From Gammaproteobacteria bacterium (GTDB taxonomy: Bacteria > Pseudomonadota > Gammaproteobacteria > Pseudomonadales > M0112), in assembly GCA_006227085.1 (NCBI GenBank), contig SBFY01000221.1, positions 1 to 7,814 of the forward strand: a DNA stretch of 7,814 bases. Reading direction: 5' to 3'. Shown one piece after another: positions 1-5,598 of this stretch. The notes beneath the pieces were generated by a model. That model was not told the DNA's origin. It did no database searches and worked only from the letters and a program-made list of their open reading frames with translations. How positions within the stretch are numbered: the first letter of the stretch is position 1; the number at the start of each line of letters is the position of its first letter. A program made the position numbers and the translations under genes.

Positions 1-2111
1 GCTGACTGGCTGATCGGCTTGCCGGCAAAATCACTGCAACCGGCATCCATCGCCAATTCACGTTCTTCCGGCATGGCGCTTGCGGTAAGCGCCACAATCG
101 GCTTGCCAAAACCGGCGGCCCGCAAACGACGGGTGGCCATCACGCCGTCCAGCACCGGCATCATCATGTCCATGAACACCATATCCACCGGTGTTTTGTC
201 GCCCAACAGGATCTCCAGCGCTTCTTCACCATTGCTGGCCAGCAAGACTTTCAAGCCCAGCTTTTCCAGCATGGTGCGCAACAACATACGATTCACATCA
301 TTATCTTCGGCCAACAAAACCCGGCCATGCAATACCTGGCTGCCCTGCGTTTCCGGGTAATCGCACAACGGGGCGTCTGCCAATAGCAGCGGCAAGCGCA
401 CGACAAACGTACTGCCCTGCTCCAGCACACTGCGTGCTTCAATATCACCCCCCATCAGGCGGGCCAACTGGCGGGACACCACCAAACCCAGGCCAAATCC
501 GGTATAGCGGCGATGCACCTCGGTATCCGCCTGCCAGAATGGTTCAAAAATCCGGCCTAATTCGGCAGCCTCGATACCAATGCCTGTGTCACTGACTTCG
601 ATCAGCAATTGCCCATCCTTGACCGACAAGCTCACCTGCACATTGCCATGCTCGGTAAATTTCACGGCATTACCCACCAGGTTCAGCAGGATCTGGCGAA
701 GGCGAACAGGATCCAGCATCACCATGCCGGGAATATCGGTCGTGACTGAGGCTTTCAGGCCAATGCGCTTGATCGCGGCGCGTTCATTGAAAAATTCCAC
801 GCACTCGCTCACCAGACTCGCCACATCGACCGCGACATTGCTGACCGACAAACGCCCCACTTCAATACGCGACAAATCCAGGATGTCATTGATCAGGCGC
901 AGCAGCATCTCGCTGTTATCCTGGATCACTTTCAGGTAGTGCCGCGTCTGGTCATCCAGCTTGGGGTTATCGGCCATCAGCTCGCTATACCCCAGGATCG
1001 CCGTCATTGGCGTGCGAATCTCATGGCTCATGTTAGCCATGAAACGACCACGCGCCTCATTAAGGGATTCCGCTTCCTGTCGCGCCTTATCCAATTGCTC
1101 ACGCATTTTAGCCAGGCGCGCCACCATGCTATTGAACTCTGAAACCAGCGCGCCGATTTCATCGCGGGAATCGACTCCCAAGGCGCTCGACAGCTGGCCG
1201 CTGTCACGAATACGACCCACTTCATGGCGCAGGCGATCAATACGCCGCAACACATAGCGCACCAGTGCAAAGTACGTGATCAGTACCATCAAGGCACCAA
1301 ACGCAGTCATGATGGCCAGGATGCGCCACAGGTTTTTCCGGGACTGCTCGGTGATCAAGCGCTCCATGGTCACCGTCGCTGACAATGCCGGTTTGCCATG
1401 CACGTCCGGCAGCAACATCACGCCGCGGATTTGTTCACTGCTGATGATTTCTATCTGCAACTCATTGCCCACGCCACTGTCTGCAGTGACAGGCTGTAAA
1501 AACAATGAGGGATGGGTAATCCTCGCCATGGCATCGCGAAAGGCATCATCGATCGGCTTGGCCATCATCATGTAGCCAGGCGAATCACCTTCTCCCGTAC
1601 TGTCACGCACGGCTTGCACGGCAAATAACATCAGTTGCTGATCGATGGTGGTCAATCCGGCCAGGCGATCCGTTTGCCGCCCAGCCATCAAGTCCAGCAC
1701 ATGTGCAAACACTTTGCTGGCTTCAGCATCGCCCTGGCGGGTTTGTCCTGTCAGCGGATCATGCAGGAACAGCAAGGGGCCTTGCTGGAATGAATAAAAA
1801 CCCAGACAGGTCACACCCAGGGCTTTATAGGTGCTGGGCTGATCAATATTGCGTGCCCGGTAATCGGGCTGCTGCCCCTTGAGAAACTCATAGGTGTCAT
1901 CCCAATACGCCCAGTCGGCCATTTGTGATGCCAACGCCTCGGCCTGGAAATCCATGGCCTTGGATACGCGGGAAACCTGCTCAGTGATTTCGGTATTCTC
2001 AATGCGCTGGTAGTTCACCAGGATCATCGGCCAGACAATGACCGCCGCCGCCACCATCATGCAGAGGGTCACGGACGCAATGATCAACAGGACACGAATG
2101 TGCAGGCGCAT
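1..2111 (-). CDS. Hybrid sensor histidine kinase/response regulator with CHASE4 sensor (3' end outside window)
   Basis: Inner-membrane hybrid kinase, 703 codons visible, open at the left edge, so the C-terminus is missing. Domains in order: TM1 about residues 7-32; a periplasmic CHASE4-type sensor whose hallmark WAYWDDTY lies at 67-74; TM2 about 262-286; HAMP about 285-340; HisKA with MSHEIRTP and phosphoacceptor His363; HATPase with N-box Asn481, G1 DTGIG at 508-512 and G2 GFGLG at 538-542; then a receiver domain from about 597 with acidic pair Glu602-Asp603, phosphoacceptor Asp648 (in FMDMMMP) and Lys698. All residues for autophosphorylation and internal phosphorelay are present. A further receiver or an Hpt domain could follow beyond the edge. 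The ligand is unknown; CHASE4 is a predicted extracytoplasmic sensor domain. The ATG at 2111 is preceded by AAGGG five bases upstream, and TM1 begins directly after it. No cognate regulator is visible nearby. The G2 box carries Phe where Thr is usual (GTGLGL). Confidence 0.95.
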   Translation of the reverse strand, partial: MRLHIRVLLIIASVTLCMMVAAAVIVWPMILVNYQRIENTEITEQVSRVSKAMDFQAEALASQMADWAYWDDTYEFLKGQQPDYRARNIDQPSTYKALGVTCLGFYSFQQGPLLFLHDPLTGQTRQGDAEASKVFAHVLDLMAGRQTDRLAGLTTIDQQLMLFAVQAVRDSTGEGDSPGYMMMAKPIDDAFRDAMARITHPSLFLQPVTADSGVGNELQIEIISSEQIRGVMLLPDVHGKPALSATVTMERLITEQSRKNLWRILAIMTAFGALMVLITYFALVRYVLRRIDRLRHEVGRIRDSGQLSSALGVDSRDEIGALVSEFNSMVARLAKMREQLDKARQEAESLNEARGRFMANMSHEIRTPMTAILGYSELMADNPKLDDQTRHYLKVIQDNSEMLLRLINDILDLSRIEVGRLSVSNVAVDVASLVSECVEFFNERAAIKRIGLKASVTTDIPGMVMLDPVRLRQILLNLVGNAVKFTEHGNVQVSLSVKDGQLLIEVSDTGIGIEAAELGRIFEPFWQADTEVHRRYTGFGLGLVVSRQLARLMGGDIEARSVLEQGSTFVVRLPLLLADAPLCDYPETQGSQVLHGRVLLAEDNDVNRMLLRTMLEKLGLKVLLASNGEEALEILLGDKTPVDMVFMDMMMPVLDGVMATRRLRAAGFGKPIVALTASAMPEERELAMDAGCSDFAGKPISQS

Positions 2112-2133
2112 GTAATCCCTTACCGGCATTCCC

Positions 2134-2150
2134 TTAGTCCAAGGATAGAT
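2134..2150. repeat. Shared intergenic motif, copy 1 (kinase upstream)
   Basis: TTAGTCCAAGGATAGAT lies 23-39 bases upstream of the kinase ATG. A copy differing by one missing G is at 5543-5558, upstream of the PPOX operon. Read on the minus strand, the common core is TCTATC(C)TTGGACTAA, with the same orientation toward the minus-strand gene in both places. It could be a regulator box or the core of an alternative-sigma promoter. Confidence 0.5.
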
Positions 2151-2242
2151 GATTCCCAATAAAATCACAGCCTTAGCGACAAAAATAACCCTTGTTCGCA
2201 TACCCTTGCCGGGCGTGCATGGCTTTCTGTCGTTATCGCCGT

Positions 2243-2248
2243 TACAAT
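2243..2248 (+). promoter_or_regulatory. Possible -10 box for slyD
   Basis: TACAAT matches five of six bases of the sigma70 -10 consensus and lies 135 bases before the slyD ATG. The hexamer 17 bases upstream (TGGCTT) is a poor -35, so this is only a candidate and would imply a long leader. Confidence 0.25.
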
Positions 2249-2296
2249 AGCCGCCGCCGTTGTCATGACAGATTTCCCAATCCTGCCAAGTACTTA

Positions 2297-2316
2297 GCTT
2301 GCCTGTTGGCGCAAGC
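2297..2316. other. Small inverted repeat in slyD leader
   Basis: GCTTGC (2297-2302) and GCAAGC (2311-2316) can pair with an eight-base loop. It has no following T-run, so it is not a terminator. If transcription starts at the TACAAT box upstream, it would form a hairpin in the slyD 5' leader. Its function is unknown and it may be chance. Confidence 0.25.
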
Positions 2317-2370
2317 CGCGGTGACTAACCCCCGCCCTGCGGTCATGAATAACCCAATCACCCCAAGAGT

Positions 2371-2377
2371 AAAGGAA
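2371..2377 (+). promoter_or_regulatory. slyD ribosome binding site
   Basis: AAAGGAA contains AGGA, ending six bases before the ATG at 2383. This is good spacing and fixes the slyD start. Confidence 0.75.
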
Positions 2378-2382
2378 ACCCC

Positions 2383-2862
2383 ATGTCTGATTTATTGATT
2401 ATTGGCCCGGATACCGTGGTCAGCATGCATTACACCCTGACCAACGATGCCGGCGAGGTCCTCGACAGCTCGCAAGGCCAGGATCCGCTCGCCTACCTGC
2501 ACGGTGCCGGCAATATTATCCCCGGCCTGGAAAACGCCCTGACCGGGAAAACCCAGGGCGCCAAACTGAAAGCCTCCATCCAGGCGGAAGACGCTTACGG
2601 CCTGCGTCGTGAAGAGCTCATCCAGGCTATCCCGCGCGAAATGTTTGCTGCGGAGGACATCCAGCCCGGTATGGTGTTCCAGGCCGAAGGGCAATTGTTC
2701 ACCGTGGTTGGCGTGACCGATGCCGAAGTCACCGTCGATGGCAATCATCCGCTGGCCGACCAGACCCTGCACTTTGATGTGGAGATTGTCGAAGTTCGCC
2801 CGGCCACCGGGGAAGAACTGGAACACGGTCATGTGCATGGCCCCGGTGGGCATCACCACTGA
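2383..2862 (+). CDS. slyD: SlyD-type FKBP peptidyl-prolyl cis-trans isomerase
   Basis: Cytoplasmic prolyl isomerase and chaperone of the SlyD family, 159 residues. The FKBP fold is split by an insert-in-flap (IF) chaperone domain. FKBP parts cover about residues 1-68 (VSMHYTL, LHGAGNIIPGLENAL) and 124-140 (LHFDVEIVEV). The IF domain covers about 70-123, starting after AEDAYG at 68-73 and ending with the family motif VDGNHPLA at 118-125. The tail HGHVHGPGGHHH gives six His residues in the last twelve. That suggests nickel or other divalent metal binding as in E. coli SlyD, but this tail is much shorter and has no cysteines, so metal capacity should be lower. It is transcribed alone from the divergent region and ends at a terminator just past its stop. 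The NHPLADQ stretch has Asp where Gly is common. FkpB/SlpA is the main alternative, but the His tail favours SlyD. Confidence 0.93.
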   Translation: MSDLLIIGPDTVVSMHYTLTNDAGEVLDSSQGQDPLAYLHGAGNIIPGLENALTGKTQGAKLKASIQAEDAYGLRREELIQAIPREMFAAEDIQPGMVFQAEGQLFTVVGVTDAEVTVDGNHPLADQTLHFDVEIVEVRPATGEELEHGHVHGPGGHHH

Positions 2863-2867
2863 TCATG

Positions 2868-2894
2868 AAAAACCCGGCGACTGCCGGGTTTTTT
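2868..2894. terminator. Bidirectional rho-independent terminator shared by slyD and the converging operon
   Basis: The arms AAAAACCCGGC (2868-2878) and GCCGGGTTTTT (2883-2893) are perfect complements over 11 bases around a four-base GACT loop. The T-run 2889-2894 serves the plus strand (slyD stop at 2860-2862). The A-run 2868-2872 gives a T-run for the minus strand. The TAA stop of the RluA-family gene (2895-2893) touches the base of the right arm, so the operon ends directly in the hairpin. Confidence 0.92.
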
Positions 2895-3699
2895 ATTGCT
2901 CGCGAAAGACTTGCTGGCCTTGGCCGAACGGATCCTCAAACGCCAATGCAATCGCAGACAGTTGCAAGCCTTGCTCGCAGGGCCGGCCACCATAGCGCGG
3001 ATCACCCAGGACCGCATGGCCAATCCCGGCCAGATGACGGCGGATCTGGTGCTTGCGACCGGTAATCAATGACACCTGCAGCACGGATGTATCCGCTTCC
3101 GCATCGTAATGCTCACGCTGGTAATGCGTTTCCGCTGCCTTGTCATCGAGGGGGGCTGTGATGACACCGTGTTCGGGTGCGCACCCGGCCACCGTCACGC
3201 GATACGTCTTGCGAATGGCATGACCAGCAAACAACTGTGACAAACGTGCAGCAGCATCACGATCGTGCGCGAGCAACACCAGTCCCACAGCTTCACGATC
3301 CAGCCGGTGCACCACAAATACCGCACGCGGTGGCTCCCAGTGTTGCTCCACTTGCCGCGACAGGCTGCAATGATCGCCATAGCGGCTGCCCTGCGTGAGC
3401 AATCCTGCGGGCTTGAACCAGACGCTGTAACGCTGGCGGTCAGCCACACAGACCGCAGGCACCGGTTTGCGGGAAAGAATGGTTTCATCGTAATAGATGT
3501 CAACGATATCGCCGGCTTTCAAGCCAGCCGTGGCACGCCGCAGGCGTTTCTGCGCACTGCCCTTGCGGGTCAGCCAGACAGCACCACAATTCATCGCATG
3601 GCGGATGCGACCCTTGGGTAAAGCGGTTTCCGCGACCAGCGCATCGAGGGCTTTGGCTGGCACATCAACCAGCACACGCCAATGCTGCACGGGTGACAT
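2893..3699 (-). CDS. RluA-family RNA pseudouridine synthase
   Basis: Converts specific uridines in rRNA or tRNA to pseudouridine; 268 residues, typical for the family. The N-terminal part (about 8-75) resembles an S4-like RNA-binding region (LPKGRIRHAMNCGAVWL, then LKAGDIVDIYY). The catalytic domain spans about 88-255: YSVWFKPAGLL at 91-101, HRLD at 131-134 with catalytic Asp134, RKTYRV at 163-168, and GRKHQIRRHLA at 214-224, matching the conserved GR-HQIR-H segment. The motif after the catalytic Asp reads HRLDREAVG, whereas HRLD--T-G is usual. The target site is not predictable. It is the last gene of the four-gene operon. Its ATG at 3699 follows the upstream TGA (3703-3701) by one base, with no good Shine-Dalgarno site, so translation is probably coupled to the CorA-family gene. 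The stop lies at the terminator. Confidence 0.93.
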   Translation of the reverse strand: MSPVQHWRVLVDVPAKALDALVAETALPKGRIRHAMNCGAVWLTRKGSAQKRLRRATAGLKAGDIVDIYYDETILSRKPVPAVCVADRQRYSVWFKPAGLLTQGSRYGDHCSLSRQVEQHWEPPRAVFVVHRLDREAVGLVLLAHDRDAAARLSQLFAGHAIRKTYRVTVAGCAPEHGVITAPLDDKAAETHYQREHYDAEADTSVLQVSLITGRKHQIRRHLAGIGHAVLGDPRYGGRPCEQGLQLSAIALAFEDPFGQGQQVFREQ

Positions 3700-3700
3700 G

Positions 3701-4660
3701 TCACAACCAGCGCAGTCGACGGAATATCGCCATCAGCACCATCGCCAGCAACGCCATGACGCCGAGCACCATGAAGTACCCATAGTGCATCTCCAACTCG
3801 GGCATGTGGCGGAAATTCATGCCATAGATACCGGCCAGCAAGGTCAGCGGCAGGAAAATCACCGTGGCAATCGTCAGCACTTTCATGATGCCATTCAGCT
3901 TGTGCGAACTGAGCGAGATATAACCATTGATCAGGTCGGTCATCAGTTCCTGGTACAAGTGACACAAGCTGCTGTAACGTTCGCTGTTCTCATACAGGTC
4001 CTGGAACAAGTGCAAGCGGCGCCCTTCTTCCGATTCCATCAACGCCTTCAATGCATTGGTCTGGTAGATCAGGCGCCGGCGCAGTTTCTTGATCGCACTG
4101 TTGTAGCTCATCAACTGGTTCAGGTGCTCTTCCGTAGGCGCTGTCAGCAAATCGTCTTCGATATCTGCCAGCTCTTCTTCCAGGTCCATCAACATCGGCT
4201 GGTAGGCATCGACCAGCTTGCGGATCAGGCGATACGCCAACAGCGGTGGCTCGAGATGCTTGCGCGAACTGTTCTGCGGCAACTCCGACCACACCGCCTG
4301 CACCACCGGTGAAGGCTTGAATGAACGCGTCAGCAGGAAACGCTCACCGAACAACACCGTCAGGCTTTGTGTTTCCGGTGTCTTGTGGCTGGCGCTGGCT
4401 TGCAGTTCCCGCAGGATCAGGAATTCACAGCCATCAAACCATTCGTACTTGGGCGGGTGCCGCTCACGACGTGCATCCAGCATCACCATGTCATCGAGCT
4501 GGATACCCAATTGCGCCAACACACGGTCTTCCGACTCACTCGTCTCACCTTCCATGTGCAGCCAGATCCACTGCGCATCCTCCGGGTCAGCGAATCGTGC
4601 TACCTCGGTTTCCGTACTGAGGTAGTGGCCTTCCTGGTTGAACCGGCACAAGGTGAACAT
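3701..4660 (-). CDS. CorA-family divalent metal ion transporter (corA-like)
   Basis: Inner-membrane pentameric channel of the CorA/ZntB superfamily, here 319 residues, moving Mg2+, Co2+ or a similar ion. A large cytoplasmic N-terminal domain (about 1-245) includes the long acidic and charged stalk helices (LEEELADIEDD at 160-170; NSAIKKLRRRL at 187-197). TM1 is about 259-279 and ends in the selectivity motif YGMNF (279-283). The loop RHMPELE (284-290) fits the CorA MPEL loop better than ZntB. TM2 is about 294-312, followed by a short basic tail. The start is set at the ATG at 4660 because AGGAG lies six bases upstream. An in-frame ATG at 4687 would add nine residues but has only GGGGG two bases from it. 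The gene begins 36 bases after the DUF2237 stop and its TGA is one base before the RluA-family ATG. The ion is uncertain; a corA paralogue is possible. Confidence 0.92.
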   Translation of the reverse strand: MFTLCRFNQEGHYLSTETEVARFADPEDAQWIWLHMEGETSESEDRVLAQLGIQLDDMVMLDARRERHPPKYEWFDGCEFLILRELQASASHKTPETQSLTVLFGERFLLTRSFKPSPVVQAVWSELPQNSSRKHLEPPLLAYRLIRKLVDAYQPMLMDLEEELADIEDDLLTAPTEEHLNQLMSYNSAIKKLRRRLIYQTNALKALMESEEGRRLHLFQDLYENSERYSSLCHLYQELMTDLINGYISLSSHKLNGIMKVLTIATVIFLPLTLLAGIYGMNFRHMPELEMHYGYFMVLGVMALLAMVLMAIFRRLRWL

Positions 4661-4666
4661 GCGAGG

Positions 4667-4671
4667 CTCCT
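4667..4671 (-). promoter_or_regulatory. Ribosome binding site deciding the CorA-family start
   Basis: AGGAG on the minus strand lies six bases before the ATG at 4660. It supports that start over the longer in-frame ATG at 4687, whose own upstream sequence is poorly spaced. Confidence 0.75.
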
Positions 4672-4696
4672 GTGGGGATCGGGGCATTTCCCCCGG

Positions 4697-5065
4697 CTAG
4701 TTCAAATCAATCGCTTTCGATTTCAGCGCCTGTAAGGGCACGATTTCCAGCGCCTTTTCATGGCAGGCCGACAGGATCACCCGCGGTGCCTTGCCGGCTT
4801 CGTGCGCTTCCAGCCAACGAGCCGCACACAGGCACCAGCGATCGCCGTGCTTCAAACCGGGAAAGCCAAACTCCGGATACGGCGTGCTTAAATCATTGCC
4901 ACGCGCCTTGGAAAAAGCGAGGAACTCATCAGTCACTTCCACACACACCGTGTGCGAGCCAAGATCCTCAGGCCCGGTATGGCAGTAACCGTCACGGTAA
5001 AAACCGGTCTTGGGCGCATAACAACACGCCACCAATTCACTGCCGAGCACATTACGATCTGCCAT
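4697..5065 (-). CDS. DUF2237 family protein
   Basis: A 122-residue protein of the DUF2237 family, which has no established function. Family-typical blocks are GFYRDGYCHTGPEDLGSHTVC (21-41), TDEFLAFSKARGNDLSTP (45-62), PEFGFPGLKHGDRWCLCAARW (64-84) and HEKALEIVPL (102-111). Cysteines at 14, 15, 28, 41, 78, 80 and 101, with nearby His and Asp, could bind metal or act in redox chemistry; this is inference. It has no signal peptide or membrane segment and should be cytosolic. The ATG is one base after the PPOX gene's TGA, with GGAGG five bases before it, so initiation is strong and coupled. Second gene of the operon. Confidence 0.93.
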   Translation of the reverse strand: MADRNVLGSELVACCYAPKTGFYRDGYCHTGPEDLGSHTVCVEVTDEFLAFSKARGNDLSTPYPEFGFPGLKHGDRWCLCAARWLEAHEAGKAPRVILSACHEKALEIVPLQALKSKAIDLN

Positions 5066-5066
5066 C

Positions 5067-5480
5067 TCAACCTCCGTTGGCCATCACCTGTTCCGGCTCG
5101 ATCTTGAGGATGCATCGCACAATGCCCTCTTTGGCGTCTTCCGGTTCAACAAAACCGTAGTACTTTTCCTGCCCGAGGTATTTCTTGGTCAGCCGATCAA
5201 GGTGCTCAAATGCAGCGTTGGTGGTTTTTTCCACCACGCGGCCGCGGATGGTGAGGTATTTCCACGGGTTGGTGGTATCCACCAGCAACAGGGTCACACG
5301 CGGGTCGCGGCGGGTATTCAGTTCTTTCACCCGGCCCACCTTGGTATTGACGCGGATAAAGCGGCCATCAAAATCGCACCACACCAGTGTGGATTGGATA
5401 CTGCCATCAGGCATAAGGGTACTCAGGGTGGCATATACCGGGCCATCCAGCAGGTCGCGGTGGGAAGCAGGGATCGGCAT
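5067..5480 (-). CDS. PPOX-class split-barrel protein (probable F420- or FMN-binding oxidoreductase)
   Basis: Small flavin-reductase-like split beta-barrel protein of the pyridoxamine 5'-phosphate oxidase class, about 137 residues, resembling the probable F420-dependent group related to Rv1155. From the ATG at 5489: ASHRDLLDGPVYATLSTLMPDGS (8-30), VWCDFDGRFIRVNTKVGRVKELN (36-58), RDPRVTLLLVD (61-71) and WKYLTIRGRV (76-85), all in family order. The substrate is unknown. F420 is not a usual cofactor in Gammaproteobacteria, so FMN, another flavin or heme are equally possible. I place the start at the ATG at 5480 because GGAG ends ten bases upstream. The in-frame ATG at 5489 adds three residues but lies almost on top of GGAG. 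First gene of the four-gene operon; its last codons (Asn-Gly-Gly) encode the GGAGG site of the next gene. Confidence 0.9.
   Translation of the reverse strand: MPIPASHRDLLDGPVYATLSTLMPDGSIQSTLVWCDFDGRFIRVNTKVGRVKELNTRRDPRVTLLLVDTTNPWKYLTIRGRVVEKTTNAAFEHLDRLTKKYLGQEKYYGFVEPEDAKEGIVRCILKIEPEQVMANGG
5071..5075 (-). promoter_or_regulatory. DUF2237 ribosome binding site inside the PPOX gene
   Basis: GGAGG on the minus strand, five bases before the ATG at 5065. It lies in the last Gly-Gly codons of the upstream gene, so reading of that gene to its stop brings ribosomes to this site. Confidence 0.85.
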
Positions 5481-5542
5481 CGCAATCATTCTCCATCAGG
5501 GTTCAGCGTTTTTGATTTGCCCCATTGTAACGCCTGCAGCCA

Positions 5543-5558
5543 TTAGTCCAAGATAGAC
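5543..5558. repeat. Shared intergenic motif, copy 2 (PPOX/MBL region)
   Basis: TTAGTCCAAGATAGAC matches the motif at 2134-2150 (TTAGTCCAAGGATAGAT) with one base missing and a different last base. It overlaps the candidate -35 of the PPOX operon and is 41-56 bases before the MBL start. Confidence 0.5.
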
Positions 5559-5568
5559 ATATACCTAT
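5553..5568. promoter_or_regulatory. Imperfect palindrome, possible operator
   Basis: ATAGACATATACCTAT is self-complementary at 12 of 16 positions (ATAG...ATAT...CTAT). It overlaps the last bases of the shared motif and the candidate -10 of the MBL gene. A short AT-rich dyad like this can arise by chance. Confidence 0.3.
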
Positions 5569-5589
5569 TATTTATTGCCGGAACCGATT

Positions 5590-5593
5590 GAGG
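5590..5593 (+). promoter_or_regulatory. MBL gene ribosome binding site
   Basis: GAGG ends five bases before the ATG at 5599. It supports this ATG over an in-frame TTG at 5575, which would add eight residues. Confidence 0.7.
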
Positions 5594-5598
5594 CCCTC

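Larger units (their letters stand above)
2112..2382. promoter_or_regulatory. Divergent intergenic region between the kinase and slyD genes
   Basis: This 271-base gap holds no convincing gene and should contain promoters for both flanking genes. It includes the motif TTAGTCCAAGGATAGAT (2134-2150), a perfect 10-base palindrome TGTCATGACA (2261-2270), a TACAAT box (2243-2248) and a GCTTGC/GCAAGC hairpin (2297-2316), each listed separately where supportable. On the minus strand, TCTATCCTT at 2141-2149 lies about 30-40 bases before the kinase start and matches eight of nine positions of the published sigma-S-type -10 consensus KCTAYACTT. That makes it a candidate kinase promoter. No transcription start can be fixed from sequence alone. 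Confidence 0.5.
5490..5598. promoter_or_regulatory. Divergent promoter region between the PPOX operon and the MBL gene
   Basis: A short AT-rich region that must start both transcripts. Minus strand: TACAAT (5529-5524) with TTGGAC (5551-5546) sixteen bases upstream is a plausible sigma70 promoter with a weak -35. Plus strand: TATTAT (5566-5571) matches five of six bases of the -10 consensus and lies 28 bases before the MBL ATG, with a poor -35. Between them lie the shared motif at 5543-5558 and an imperfect dyad ATAG-N8-CTAT at 5553-5568. The overlap means a protein bound here could affect both directions. Confidence 0.5.

Noticed and set aside
2297..2316. GCTTGC/GCAAGC hairpin as a riboswitch or terminator
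   Set aside because: The stem is only six pairs, there is no T-run, and nothing around it resembles a known riboswitch core. It is kept only as a low-confidence inverted repeat.
2192..2398. 68-codon plus-strand open frame in the gap before slyD
   Set aside because: The product is Arg/Cys/Pro-rich with no family resemblance, overlaps the slyD start in another frame, and lacks a Shine-Dalgarno site.
2392..2859. 155-codon minus-strand open frame inside slyD
   Set aside because: It is fully antisense to slyD, which has clear FKBP and IF motifs and a good ribosome site. Treated as a shadow frame.
3497..4312. 271-codon plus-strand open frame
   Set aside because: It lies antisense across the end of the CorA-family gene and the start of the RluA-family gene, is rich in His/Gln/Arg without a recognisable domain, and has no good ribosome site. 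Both opposite genes have clear family motifs.
5575..5598. Longer MBL start at TTG 5575
   Set aside because: TTG is rare, has no spaced ribosome site, and the extra eight residues fall in the divergent promoter region. ATG 5599 has GAGG five bases upstream.
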